A stretch of DNA of 9,512 nt. It comes from Candidatus Shapirobacteria bacterium (GTDB lineage Bacteria > Patescibacteriota > Microgenomatia > UBA12405). The first letter of the stretch is position 1; the number at the start of each line of letters is the position of its first letter. The DNA lies in assembly GCA_026395315.1 (NCBI GenBank), contig JAPLYY010000021.1, positions 1 to 9,512 on the forward strand. The letters are read 5' to 3'. The translations under genes and the position numbers were made by a program. Shown one piece after another: positions 1-6,387 of this stretch. Under the pieces are notes generated by a model. It did no database searches. It worked only from the letters and a program-made list of their open reading frames with translations, and was not told the DNA's origin.

Positions 1-2
1 AG

Positions 3-152
3 ACCAAAAAAAAGGCTGGCATAAAGACGGAAAGAACCGCCGCGAAAAAACCAGACGTCAACTACCAGAAGCAAAACAATAAAGAGGAAAGTAACCCAAG
101 GCACAGGAACACGGGTGTTGTCGATTTTCCGAATATCACTAAAGCTACTCAT
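3..152 (-). CDS. N-terminal part of a membrane protein (partial, runs off the window)
   Basis: Read on the minus strand from an ATG at 152, an open frame of 50 codons runs off the left edge. Its first 16 residues are polar (start MSSFSDIRKIDNTR). A strongly hydrophobic stretch follows at about residues 18-36 (WVTFLFIVLLLVVDVWFF), which fits a transmembrane segment, and then Arg/Gly/Ser-containing sequence. It lies head to head with the 206-553 gene, and an extended -10 (TGGTATAAT) sits just upstream on its strand. No family is recognised. The competing plus-strand frame 3-191 is also open but has no visible start in the window and reads as Lys/Asn-rich sequence, as expected for the antisense of a membrane segment. 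The call is an inference from start, hydrophobicity and promoter placement. Confidence 0.5.
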   Translation of the reverse strand, partial: MSSFSDIRKIDNTRVPVPWVTFLFIVLLLVVDVWFFRGGSFRLYASLFFG

Positions 153-156
153 TCTG

Positions 157-185
157 TTGGAATTATACCAGCTATAGCTTATACT
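157..185 (+). promoter_or_regulatory. Sigma70-type promoter for the 206-2883 gene pair
   Basis: TTGGAA at 157-162 and TATACT at 180-185 are separated by exactly 17 bp. Transcription would start near 192, giving a leader of roughly 14 nt before the ATG at 206. No Shine-Dalgarno sequence is visible in that leader. Experimental support is absent; the call rests on hexamer match and spacing. Confidence 0.5.
162..170 (-). promoter_or_regulatory. Extended -10 promoter for the divergent membrane gene
   Basis: On the minus strand TATAAT (162-167) is preceded by TGG, forming an extended -10, with a weak TTAAAA-like -35 about 18 bp further upstream. The start site would fall only a few bases before the ATG at 152, so the transcript would be leaderless or nearly so. 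It overlaps the plus-strand promoter at 157-185, so the two promoters probably compete. Confidence 0.4.
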
Positions 186-205
186 TTTTAAGACACCTGA
201 TAACA

Positions 206-553
206 ATGGCAGAAAATAAAGAAGTTTTGAATCAATCCCCGGAAACCGTGGTAAATAAAACGGAGGGGTTGACCGATCTGCAATCAAGAGAAGAGCTACC
301 AAAAGAACTGCGTCCATGGATCGAAAGAATTGAAAATAATCCGCAATTACAGGTGATTAACGATGCCAATAACCAGCCATTGCTACAAACAACAGCACCG
401 ACGAAACCAAAAATTATTCTGCCAATTACCCGGCAAAAATTCGTGGCCGGGTTTAAAAAGAAAGTGGATGAGGCCGGCAGATGGCTGTCAGCATTTATAT
501 TAAAATTAATTAAAGCCAAAGACGGGGACGTAGAATTTAAGAAAGATAAATGA
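206..553 (+). CDS. 115-aa protein of unknown function, partner gene of the coupling ATPase
   Basis: Family not recognised. The protein is hydrophilic, with an acidic/Gln-Asn-rich N-terminal half, a Trp-containing segment at about residues 33-43 (KELRPWIERIE) and a Pro-rich linker at 60-75. The C-terminal half is basic and amphipathic (about 76-105, FKKKVDEAGRWLSAFILKLI). There is no signal peptide or clear transmembrane segment. Its stop overlaps the start of the 777-aa ATPase gene (ATGA at 550-553), so the two are almost certainly translationally coupled and probably work together. The start was chosen because it is the first ATG of the open frame and lies 14 nt after a predicted transcription start. 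A role as adaptor or accessory factor of the ATPase is inference from the operon only. Confidence 0.8.
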   Translation: MAENKEVLNQSPETVVNKTEGLTDLQSREELPKELRPWIERIENNPQLQVINDANNQPLLQTTAPTKPKIILPITRQKFVAGFKKKVDEAGRWLSAFILKLIKAKDGDVEFKKDK

Positions 554-2883
554 CGATTGAAACAATACAACAACAGTTGATTAGTTTGGGGATACTATTA
601 GTAGTGCTGGTATTGGTGGCAGTGCTACTGGGGTTTTTAGGTTGGTCGTTTATATTGTGGTATAAATGGAAAGATAGGGAAAAAAGATCTTTGGAGATGG
701 TAACTTTAAGCGTGGCAGTGCCGGAAGATAATGAGGTGAAGGTGGATGCCACTGAACAAATAATTAATTCATTTGCCAGTTTGTATAAAGGAGCCAAGTT
801 TAAGTTTTTGCAACGGTTTGTAGCCCAGCCAAGTTTAAGTTTGGAAATTTTGGGAACGAGCGATGATATCAGGTTTTATATTTGCACCCCGAAAAAATAC
901 CGGGATTTGGTGGAGAAACAAGTTTACAGCGTTTATGCCGGAGCGGATGTGCGGGCAGTGGAAGAGCCGAATATTTACCCGGAAGAGGGAAAGGTGGAGT
1001 ATGTCTGGTTGGGACTGAACAAAACGCCGTTTTATCCGCTGAAAACTTACAAAGAAATTCCCACCGACCCGTTGGCGGCAATCACCTCGGCATTATCGAA
1101 ATTAAGCCCGGGGGAAAGCGTGGCAATCCAGTTAGTGCTGTCGCCAACTGACGGTAAGTGGGCCAAGTCGGGAAAGGGATTTGTGTCGGGTACCAAAAAA
1201 AGCGAGGCCAATCCGGAAAAAGCCAGTTACAAAGTTGATGCCCGACAATTGGAAGCAATTGACAGCAAATGCAGTCACCCGGGATTTGAAACCGCAATTA
1301 GAATTGTGTCGTTTGCGCCATCGGTTGAATTGGCCAAAACAAATATATCCAATGTTAAGGCAGCTTTTGGTCAGTTTGAATCGCCATGGAATAAACTGTC
1401 GGGAAGAAAAATCAGATTTAAAGGTTGGTTTATGGATGACTTCATTTATAAATATCCGGTGATCCATTGGCAAAAAAATAAGTCGATTTTGTCGTCCGAT
1501 GAAGTGGCTTCGATTTTTCATTTACCCAATAAAACGATTGAAACGCCAAACGTTTATTGGTTGAAGTCCAAAAAGGCACCGGTACCGTCAGATTCGCCAA
1601 CTGAAGGAATTTACATCGGAGAAAATTCTTACCGGGGAGTGGACAAAAAGTTTTTTGTCACCACCACCGACCGGCAGCGGCATTTTTATATCGTGGGACA
1701 AACCGGGGTGGGAAAATCGTGGCTGTTGGCTAACATGGCGATTCAGGATATTAAGGCCGGGAAAGGAGTCTGTTTTATTGATCCACACGATACCTACGAA
1801 ATGATTTTGGAACGGATTCCACCAGAGAGAGTGGAAGATGTGATTTATTTTGATCCGGGAATGACGGACCGGCCGATGGGGTTTAACGTGATGGAATGCG
1901 AGAGGGATGATCAGAAAGATTTTGTAACATCGTCAATCATCAATTTGATGTACAAATTGTATGATCCGTATAAAACCGGGATTGTCGGCCCCAGATTTGA
2001 GCATGCCATTCGGAACATTATGCTGACAGTGATGACCGAACCGGGAGCAACGTTTATTGAAATTGTCCGCTGTTTAACCGATCCGTCCTATGTTCAGACA
2101 TTATTACCCAACGTTAAAGATCCCATGGTTAAGCGGTATTGGACCGATCAAATTGCTAATACCAATGAATTCCACAAGTCAGAGGTATTGGATTACATTG
2201 TGTCGAAATTCGGTCGGTTTATTACCAACACCATGATGAGAAATATTATCGGTCAGTCAACCAGTTCATTTGACTTTAGAAAAGCGATGGATGAAGGCAA
2301 AATTTTAATTATCAATTTAGCCAAGGGATCGATTGGAGAAGAAAATTCAGCATTCCTGGGACTGGTGTTAATTCCAAAAATTCTGATGGCGGCGATGAGC
2401 CGGCAGGATACACCGGAGCCGGAGAGAAAAGATTTTTACCTGTATGTAGACGAATTCCAGAACTTTGCTACCCAGGATTTTGCGGTGATCATGTCAGAAG
2501 CGCGGAAATATCATTTGAATTTAATTGTGGGGAACCAGTTTATTTCTCAAATGGACGATGAAATTAAAAATGCGGTGTTTGGCAACGTCGGCTCGATTTG
2601 TTCTTTCAGGGTAGGTATTTCGGATGCCGGATTTTTGGTTAATCAATTTAAACCGGAATTTAATGAACATGATTTGCTGAACTTACCGATTGGGAATGCT
2701 TATTTAAAAACAATGATCAACGGAGTACCCCAATCTCCATTTTCTCTTAATATTACGGCTGATGAAGTAAAGGCACCGGGAAACAGGGAATTAGCGGAGA
2801 TGATCAAGAAATTGTCGTCACTAAAATACGGCCGGCCAAAGGAACTGATTGAGGCAGAGATTGCCAAAAGGGCGAGACTTTAA
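550..2883 (+). CDS. Membrane-anchored VirD4/TraD-like coupling ATPase (HerA/FtsK superfamily)
   Basis: A 777-residue protein with one N-terminal transmembrane segment (about residues 10-38, LISLGILLVVLVLVAVLLGF...) and a cytoplasmic remainder. After a large N-terminal region of about 340 residues comes the motor. Walker A is residues 383-390 (GQTGVGKS) and Walker B is around 630-636 (YLYVDEF), followed by a conserved-looking GNQF at 661-664, the usual sensor/Gln position in this superfamily. In known families such ATPases are hexameric DNA or protein pumps, including type IV secretion/conjugation coupling proteins. Whether this one moves DNA in conjugation, uptake or another process cannot be told here. 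No VirB4, relaxase or pilus gene is visible in the window. It overlaps the upstream 115-aa gene by 4 bp. The reading frame is intact. Confidence 0.88.
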   Translation: MTIETIQQQLISLGILLVVLVLVAVLLGFLGWSFILWYKWKDREKRSLEMVTLSVAVPEDNEVKVDATEQIINSFASLYKGAKFKFLQRFVAQPSLSLEILGTSDDIRFYICTPKKYRDLVEKQVYSVYAGADVRAVEEPNIYPEEGKVEYVWLGLNKTPFYPLKTYKEIPTDPLAAITSALSKLSPGESVAIQLVLSPTDGKWAKSGKGFVSGTKKSEANPEKASYKVDARQLEAIDSKCSHPGFETAIRIVSFAPSVELAKTNISNVKAAFGQFESPWNKLSGRKIRFKGWFMDDFIYKYPVIHWQKNKSILSSDEVASIFHLPNKTIETPNVYWLKSKKAPVPSDSPTEGIYIGENSYRGVDKKFFVTTTDRQRHFYIVGQTGVGKSWLLANMAIQDIKAGKGVCFIDPHDTYEMILERIPPERVEDVIYFDPGMTDRPMGFNVMECERDDQKDFVTSSIINLMYKLYDPYKTGIVGPRFEHAIRNIMLTVMTEPGATFIEIVRCLTDPSYVQTLLPNVKDPMVKRYWTDQIANTNEFHKSEVLDYIVSKFGRFITNTMMRNIIGQSTSSFDFRKAMDEGKILIINLAKGSIGEENSAFLGLVLIPKILMAAMSRQDTPEPERKDFYLYVDEFQNFATQDFAVIMSEARKYHLNLIVGNQFISQMDDEIKNAVFGNVGSICSFRVGISDAGFLVNQFKPEFNEHDLLNLPIGNAYLKTMINGVPQSPFSLNITADEVKAPGNRELAEMIKKLSSLKYGRPKELIEAEIAKRARL

Positions 2884-3092
2884 TGTGATTCGACTCTGAC
2901 CGTATAATAAAACGAAGTTGAGAGATATTGTGTCAAACAAAAAGTCCGCGATTTTGGGCAATAATTCGGGATTTTCTCCAGATTAGTTCGGTTGGGCGTA
3001 CCTCCGATGGTGCAAAAATTATGATCAGCATCGAAAAAAGGACATTTGATGGAAACATTTGAGACATTTTCAATCTCTTGAGCTGATGACAT
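2880..3092 (-). CDS. Small four-cysteine protein of unknown function
   Basis: A 70-residue minus-strand frame starting 12 bp after the stop of the tyrosine recombinase. Its stop codon overlaps the end of the convergent ATPase gene by 4 bp. It contains C17-P...C27 and C45-P...C52 in a compact core (KCPFFDADHNFC and NYCPKSRTFC). This resembles the C-P-x(n)-C plus YC-x6-C arrangement of many small metal-binding-like proteins, but no named family can be assigned. The spacing suggests co-transcription with the recombinase. No strong Shine-Dalgarno is present; an AAGGA lies about 20 nt upstream. It could instead be a chance frame in a 220-bp gap, but the clean cysteine pattern favours a real gene. 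Confidence 0.5.
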   Translation of the reverse strand: MSSAQEIENVSNVSIKCPFFDADHNFCTIGGTPNRTNLEKIPNYCPKSRTFCLTQYLSTSFYYTVRVESH

Positions 3093-3104
3093 ATGTCTGT
3101 TAAT

Positions 3105-3971
3105 TTAAAGTTCCTTGAGCTTAATCCCTTTGGATTCTTCCTTGCCGTCAATGAGTTCGAGATATTTTTCGGTGGTGGAAATACGTTTGTGACCGACGAC
3201 CTGGGAAACAACGTCGATAGGGACACCGGACTTAAGCTGGTAAACAATAAAAGTATTACGTAAATCGTTGACCTTAACACCCTTAATATCAGCCTTATCA
3301 AAATAGCGGTTGAGCAAACTGCGGATATTGCGGGCTAACAAATGACGGCCGGTTTTAGTGATAAAAACGTTTTTAGTTTTGGTAGCGACACGGACTTCTT
3401 CGAGGTAGCGGGTTAAAGCTGATTTAGCGGAATTGTTAAGAGGAACGGTGCGGGCGGGATGACTTTCATAGTTCTCGATAAAAATTTCACCAGTAGAAAC
3501 ATTTTCCATTTTAAGATTTTCAATTTCTTTAATGCGAAGGCCGGCTTGAAGCATTAGTTCAACAATAGCGGTGGCCCGGATATCGTTGCGGCAGGCATCA
3601 CGAAGGGAACGATATTCGATGGGTTTGAGAATTTTAGGGAGATCGTTTTCGTATTTAGGATGTTTGATTTCGGATGAGGGATCAAGAGTAATAGTGCCGG
3701 CGGCGGTTAAGTGGGAAAAAAAGTTTTTGATAGAATTGAGCTTACGGGAAACAGATTTGGCGGTGTAATTGTCTTTAACCAGATCTTTTTTGAAATCTTC
3801 GAGTTGAGAACCATTAACGGCGTTAATATCGGTAATATTTCTTGATTTGAGAAAATTAATCAATTGGTTAATATCGCCTTTGTAGGCTACAATGGTATTG
3901 GTTGACTTACCTTTAAGAGTAAGCGCATCCGTAAATGAGGTTAAAGCTAATTCAAGTGAAGTATCGGGCAT
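3105..3971 (-). CDS. Tyrosine recombinase, Xer-like, with altered catalytic residues
   Basis: 288 residues from the ATG at 3971. The frame is open to 4028, but a start there would overlap the divergent FtsB-like gene and add 19 residues that do not look like a Xer N-terminus. An N-terminal SAM-like DNA-binding domain (about 1-85) is followed by the catalytic domain. Arg I is R146 (AGLRIKEIENL), Arg II is R238 (NDLRNTF), the third-box His is H261 (VVGHKRISTTEKY) and the nucleophile is Y270. The usual HxLRH motif reads NxLRN, so the first His is Asn (N235). The beta-hairpin segment that normally carries the catalytic Lys (GKGxKxR) reads YESHPAR without it. Known Xer enzymes resolve chromosome dimers or integrate DNA by strand exchange. 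This one may be a lineage-specific variant or DNA-binding without full activity. Confidence 0.85.
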   Translation of the reverse strand: MPDTSLELALTSFTDALTLKGKSTNTIVAYKGDINQLINFLKSRNITDINAVNGSQLEDFKKDLVKDNYTAKSVSRKLNSIKNFFSHLTAAGTITLDPSSEIKHPKYENDLPKILKPIEYRSLRDACRNDIRATAIVELMLQAGLRIKEIENLKMENVSTGEIFIENYESHPARTVPLNNSAKSALTRYLEEVRVATKTKNVFITKTGRHLLARNIRSLLNRYFDKADIKGVKVNDLRNTFIVYQLKSGVPIDVVSQVVGHKRISTTEKYLELIDGKEESKGIKLKEL

Positions 3972-3978
3972 AAATTTT

Positions 3979-4000
3979 ATATGACTTAAAATATGACTTA
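3979..4000. repeat. Two direct copies of a 10-bp motif in the divergent intergenic region
   Basis: ATATGACTTA occurs at 3979-3988 and again at 3991-4000, a 12-bp period, squeezed between the start of the recombinase (3971) and the FtsB-like gene (3993). It could be a binding site for a regulator of both genes or a simple tandem slip; the second copy includes the start codon of the plus-strand gene. Confidence 0.4.
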
Positions 4001-4397
4001 TAGTAACACAAAGAGGGCCAATATTCAAGCTAACTGGAAAGTTAGAGCAAAAAACGGATTTATGGCGATAATTTTGTTGGTGATAATCGTTTCATCATTG
4101 TCTAATGTCATAAATCAATACAAAACCCTGGTTGATGCTCAAAAAATCAATAACGACTTGGAGTTAAAAAATGCCAAAATTAGCCAGGAAATTAATGATT
4201 TGAAGCAAAAAACCGAATATGCCAGTACCAGCGCTTATCGGCAAAGGCGGGCGAGGCAGTTTTTGGGATTGGGGAACAGCAGTGATAGGTGGATTATTTT
4301 ACCCAAACTTGAGGGTAATACTAATATAGGACAGAAGATTAACGAATCGGAAACCTTACCTAAATACATTCAGTGGTGGGAACGGTTTACTAAATAA
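3993..4397 (+). CDS. FtsB/DivIC-like septum formation initiator
   Basis: A 134-residue bitopic protein with a short basic cytoplasmic N-terminus (about 1-20), one transmembrane segment (about 23-43, FMAIILLVIIVSSLSNVI) and an extracytoplasmic coiled coil (about 45-75, with heptad-like Leu/Ile/Asn positions). A conserved-looking segment follows (AYRQRRARQFLGLGNSSDRWIIL, residues 81-103), matching the arginine/LGL/hydrophobic pattern at the end of the FtsB/DivIC fold. In characterised bacteria these proteins form a heterotrimer with FtsL and FtsQ/DivIB that activates septal wall synthesis. The WWERF-type tail fits the CPR version of the family. The ATG at 3993 is the only suitable start before the membrane segment apart from an internal Met; no Shine-Dalgarno is visible. 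Confidence 0.8.
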   Translation: MTYSNTKRANIQANWKVRAKNGFMAIILLVIIVSSLSNVINQYKTLVDAQKINNDLELKNAKISQEINDLKQKTEYASTSAYRQRRARQFLGLGNSSDRWIILPKLEGNTNIGQKINESETLPKYIQWWERFTK

Positions 4398-4467
4398 GAT
4401 TTCATTGTTACAATAGCAAAGTCTAATTAGACGACCCGCCTACGCTTTGGCTACGGCGAGGTAAACA

Positions 4468-4540
4468 TGCGGGGTAGTGTACGGCTGCACGTGAGGCTCA
4501 TAATCTCACAGGCTGGGTTCAACTCCCAGCCCCGCAACCA
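4468..4540 (+). tRNA. tRNA with anticodon CAT (Met, probably elongator)
   Basis: A 73-nt cloverleaf. Acceptor TGCGGGG (4468-4474) pairs fully with CCCCGCA (4530-4536), then A and an encoded CCA (4538-4540). The D stem is GTGT/GCAC with an unusually short loop (ACGGCT). The anticodon stem is TGAGG/TCTCA with loop CTCATAA, and the T arm is CTGGG-TTCAACT-CCCAG. The T1-A72 pair and the absence of three G-C pairs next to the anticodon loop argue against the initiator tRNA. An Ile2 (lysidine) identity is possible from the anticodon alone. Confidence 0.88.
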
Positions 4541-4575
4541 ACAAAGAGGCTCAGGTTTGCCTGGGCTTTTTTGTT
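4541..4575 (+). terminator. Rho-independent terminator after the first tRNA
   Basis: The stem GGCTCAGG/CCTGGGCT (4548-4555 with 4560-4567), with one G-T wobble and a TTTG loop, is followed by six T residues (4567-4572). The A-rich sequence before the stem pairs with the T-run, so the hairpin may act in both directions. It begins directly after the CCA end of the tRNA. Confidence 0.8.
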
Positions 4576-4605
4576 GAAATCCCTCAGCTCAAACCCAGCC
4601 CACCC

Positions 4606-4636
4606 TTCGGGTCCCCCCTCCCTTGACAGGGAGGGC
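4606..4636. repeat. Small quasi-palindromes in the tRNA spacer
   Basis: A stem ACCC-TTC-GGGT is followed by the perfect inverted repeat CCCTCCC-TTGACA-GGGAGGG (4616-4635). Similar GC-rich quasi-palindromes surround it: GCCTACG...TACGGC at about 4439-4459 and GCCTTGC...GCGAAGGC at about 4685-4709. They look like dispersed intergenic elements rather than terminators, because no T-run follows. Whether they recur in the genome cannot be seen from this window. Confidence 0.45.
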
Positions 4637-4652
4637 TTAAATTGGGATATAT

Positions 4653-4662
4653 TTGGTATAAT
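4653..4662 (+). promoter_or_regulatory. Extended -10 promoter for the second and third tRNAs
   Basis: TTGGTATAATC contains a consensus TATAAT (4657-4662) with an upstream TG one base away, i.e. an extended -10 element. No good -35 lies 16-18 bp upstream. Transcription would start near 4669, about 38 nt before the mature tRNA at 4707, and would cover both tightly joined tRNAs. Confidence 0.55.
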
Positions 4663-4706
4663 CACGATAGCTTTAGGCAGGCTTGCCTTGCCGGAGCTTT
4701 AGCGAA

Positions 4707-4783
4707 GGCAGGGTAGCTCAGTTGGTTAGAGCATAGCATTCATAACGCTAAGGTCGCGGGTTCAAGTCCCGCCCCTGCTACCA
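4707..4783 (+). tRNA. tRNA with anticodon CAT (Met or Ile2)
   Basis: A 77-nt cloverleaf. Acceptor GGCAGGG pairs with CCCTGCT (one G-T), then A and encoded CCA (4781-4783). The D arm is GCTC-AGTTGGTTA-GAGC. The anticodon stem is TAGCA/CGCTA with an A-C mismatch next to the loop TTCATAA. The T arm is GCGGG-TTCAAGT-CCCGC. The body is typical of elongator tRNA-Met. With anticodon CAT it could also be the lysidine-modified Ile2, but the next tRNA already reads AUA, so Met is preferred. Confidence 0.9.
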
Positions 4784-4857
4784 GGGCATGTAGCTCAGTT
4801 GGTTAGAGCGCCGATCTTATAAGTCGGAAGTCCATGGTCCGAGTCCATGCATGCCCA
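4784..4857 (+). tRNA. tRNA-Ile with anticodon TAT, 3' end at an element junction
   Basis: It starts on the base after the CCA of the previous tRNA. Acceptor GGGCATG pairs with CATGCCC (4850-4856), with discriminator A at 4857. The D arm is GCTC-AGTTGGTTA-GAGC and the anticodon stem CCGAT/GTCGG with loop CTTATAA, so the anticodon TAT reads AUA. The T stem is CATGG/CCATG, but the T loop reads TCCGAGT: position 55, normally an invariant T (pseudouridine), is C (4839). Unlike its two neighbours it has no encoded CCA; the sequence continues CAG. The serine recombinase frame enters from the right and stops inside the D arm, and the large inverted repeat begins at 4855. The 3' end therefore looks like an integration junction. 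The tRNA may still work if CCA is added enzymatically. Confidence 0.85.
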
Positions 4858-6354
4858 CAGAAATGGATTTTTCGAATTGTCGGGAATGGCGCTGGCAACG
4901 CCCGCCTCCGTTGCGAGCGCCTCAAAGCCAATTTTATAGTGACAATCAAGGTGTCGATTATTTATAAGATAGTCCGAGCCGACTTTTTTGGCGAAAAAGG
5001 AAAGTTTTTCGCCATTATTTTTTGCGCGCGCGATTTTGGCCGCAGAAGCGGCCATTTCTATAAATTCTCTCATTAGTCCGAGCCATTCACTACCATTCTT
5101 GGAAATACTGGTTATTTTCTCTTTTAATTTAATTTTGGCCTCGACTAATTCGTTCTTTTTCTGTTGATAAATTTGTGGGTCAATTATTTGGTCAAGGTAG
5201 CCTTCGAGAAGTCGGTCTAGCTTTTGGTCAATGGTTTGGATATCGTTTAAAAAAATCTTATCGTGGTTACTGTTACTAGTTTTTTCCTCCGCCTCCTCAA
5301 GGTTTAGTCTCTCAAGCCATAAATTGACCCAGGAATCAGGTAAAGAGCATTTGTTGATAATTGCTCGCAACTGTTGTTCATAAAGTTCCTGTCGTAGGTA
5401 ATTTTGCGAGCAATTATCTTTCTTTTTGGTACAACGGTAGTAAATATAATCGACATTGCCTCGAGTATGGGGATAACATTTGTGTTTAATTTCCGCGGTG
5501 ATGGCACAGCCACATTCGGCACATTTAGCGATGCCCAAGTAAGTAAAATTATGTTTGTTGTATTTAGGGTGTTCCCGAGATTTGAGAATACTTTGGACTT
5601 CTTCAAAAAGTTTGGGGGTGATAAAAAGTTTGTGTGTCCCCTCGTAAGTTTCACCGCTGAAATTTATTATCCCAATATAGAATTTGTTGGTTAAGACTTT
5701 TTTAACGGTATCAATGTGAATGGCTTTGCCATTGTATCGGGTAATACCAAACTTTTGGAAAAATCTGGCAATGTCGATAATAGAGCTTTCACCCTTGGCG
5801 AATAATTCAAAAGCTTTGATGACAACTCTGGATTTTAGTGGGTCAATTTCAATGGTGCGGAGTCGCGGTTCGTTAAAATAGCCAAAGGGGGCTTTGTTGG
5901 GCAAAATTCCTTTTCTTAATTTTTGGCGATTACCTCGTTTAACATTTTCCGAGAGATTGTCGACATAATATTTTGATTGGCCAAAGGCAATCGAGAGCAT
6001 AAATTTCCCTTGGGGTGTTGATTCAAACCAAAATGTGGGAAATTTCAAATCAAGAATTTTGCCTGTATCTAGGAGATAAATGATTTTGCCACCATCGACC
6101 GAATTTCGCGCCAACCTGTCCGGGTGCCATGAAAGTATGCCGTTAGCTTCGCCATTTTCAATCATTTTTATCATTTTCTCGAAGACTGGTCGCCCGGGAA
6201 CTTTGGCTGTTTTTGATTCGGTCATAAAACAAACTATGTGAAGTTTTTCCTTGGTGGCAAAATCTTTCATCTCGGCAATTTGGGATTCGATGGACAAGAC
6301 TTGTTTTTCCTTTTCATCAGTTGATTTTCGGCAATAGGCAATATATTTGTTCAT
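4795..6354 (-). CDS. Large serine recombinase (site-specific integrase/invertase)
   Basis: 519 residues. The N-terminal resolvase domain (about 1-140) has the nucleophile S11 in YCRKSTD, supporting R9, and the WHPDRLARN motif with D79 and R80. The recombinase domain (about 150-255) includes APFGYF. A zinc-ribbon follows with C278, C281, C308 and C315. A coiled-coil region (about 365-420) leads to a C-terminal module (GSEWL...IARAK...KKVGSDYL). Such enzymes cut two att sites with 2-bp staggered breaks and rejoin them, integrating, excising or inverting DNA. The last 19 residues (501-519, ending YKIGALTN) are translated from the antisense of the tRNA-Ile gene. This is a hallmark of an element inserted at a tRNA 3' end and is unlikely to be an ancestral part of the protein. 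Codons 462-500 are duplicated in inverted orientation at 6388-6503. Confidence 0.92.
   Translation of the reverse strand: MNKYIAYCRKSTDEKEKQVLSIESQIAEMKDFATKEKLHIVCFMTESKTAKVPGRPVFEKMIKMIENGEANGILSWHPDRLARNSVDGGKIIYLLDTGKILDLKFPTFWFESTPQGKFMLSIAFGQSKYYVDNLSENVKRGNRQKLRKGILPNKAPFGYFNEPRLRTIEIDPLKSRVVIKAFELFAKGESSIIDIARFFQKFGITRYNGKAIHIDTVKKVLTNKFYIGIINFSGETYEGTHKLFITPKLFEEVQSILKSREHPKYNKHNFTYLGIAKCAECGCAITAEIKHKCYPHTRGNVDYIYYRCTKKKDNCSQNYLRQELYEQQLRAIINKCSLPDSWVNLWLERLNLEEAEEKTSNSNHDKIFLNDIQTIDQKLDRLLEGYLDQIIDPQIYQQKKNELVEAKIKLKEKITSISKNGSEWLGLMREFIEMAASAAKIARAKNNGEKLSFFAKKVGSDYLINNRHLDCHYKIGFEALATEAGVASAIPDNSKNPFLWACMDSDHGLPTYKIGALTN
4855..4970 (+). repeat. Left arm of the ~116-bp inverted repeat (recombinase 3' end)
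   Basis: Positions 4855-4947 are the exact reverse complement of 6411-6503 (93 bp). The adjoining 4948-4970 match 6388-6410 with four differences. The arm covers recombinase codons 462-500 and ends at the last acceptor bases of the tRNA-Ile. The perfect 93 bp, against no similarity outside, point to a recent duplication, inversion, gene conversion or an assembly artefact. Confidence 0.95.
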
Positions 6355-6363
6355 ATTTTTTAT

Positions 6364-6383
6364 TAAAATTTTTGCGTTTTTAT
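6364..6383 (+). repeat. Left copy of a perfect 20-bp inverted repeat
   Basis: The sequence beginning TAAAATTTTTGCG is repeated as its exact reverse complement at 6623-6642. It lies 10 bp upstream of the recombinase start codon, so it overlaps the expected promoter/leader of that gene. The two copies enclose 239 bp that hold the second recombinase C-terminus and a GC-rich hairpin. Confidence 0.85.
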
Positions 6384-6387
6384 TTTT

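Noticed and set aside
3..191. Plus-strand open frame that could be the 3' end of an upstream gene
   Set aside because: It overlaps the promoter of the 206 gene and has no visible start. It reads as Lys/Asn-rich antisense of a minus-strand frame that has an ATG and a clear transmembrane segment. It remains possible if sequence to the left extends the frame.
869..1521. Several open frames on both strands inside the coupling ATPase gene
   Set aside because: They are shadow frames within a complete, motif-bearing 777-aa gene; composition is Arg/Pro/Cys-rich as expected for out-of-frame reading.
3972..4028. Longer start of the tyrosine recombinase at 4028
   Set aside because: It would overlap the divergent FtsB-like gene by 36 bp and add a 19-residue N-terminus that does not resemble Xer proteins; the ATG at 3971 fits better.
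4623..4662. TTGACA at 4623-4628 as -35 for TATAAT at 4657
   Set aside because: The spacer is 28 bp, far too long; TTGACA is simply the loop of the CCCTCCC/GGGAGGG palindrome. The extended -10 alone is kept.
4834..5694. Plus-strand open frames opposite the serine recombinase
   Set aside because: They are antisense shadows of a well-supported recombinase gene, without family resemblance or promoter.
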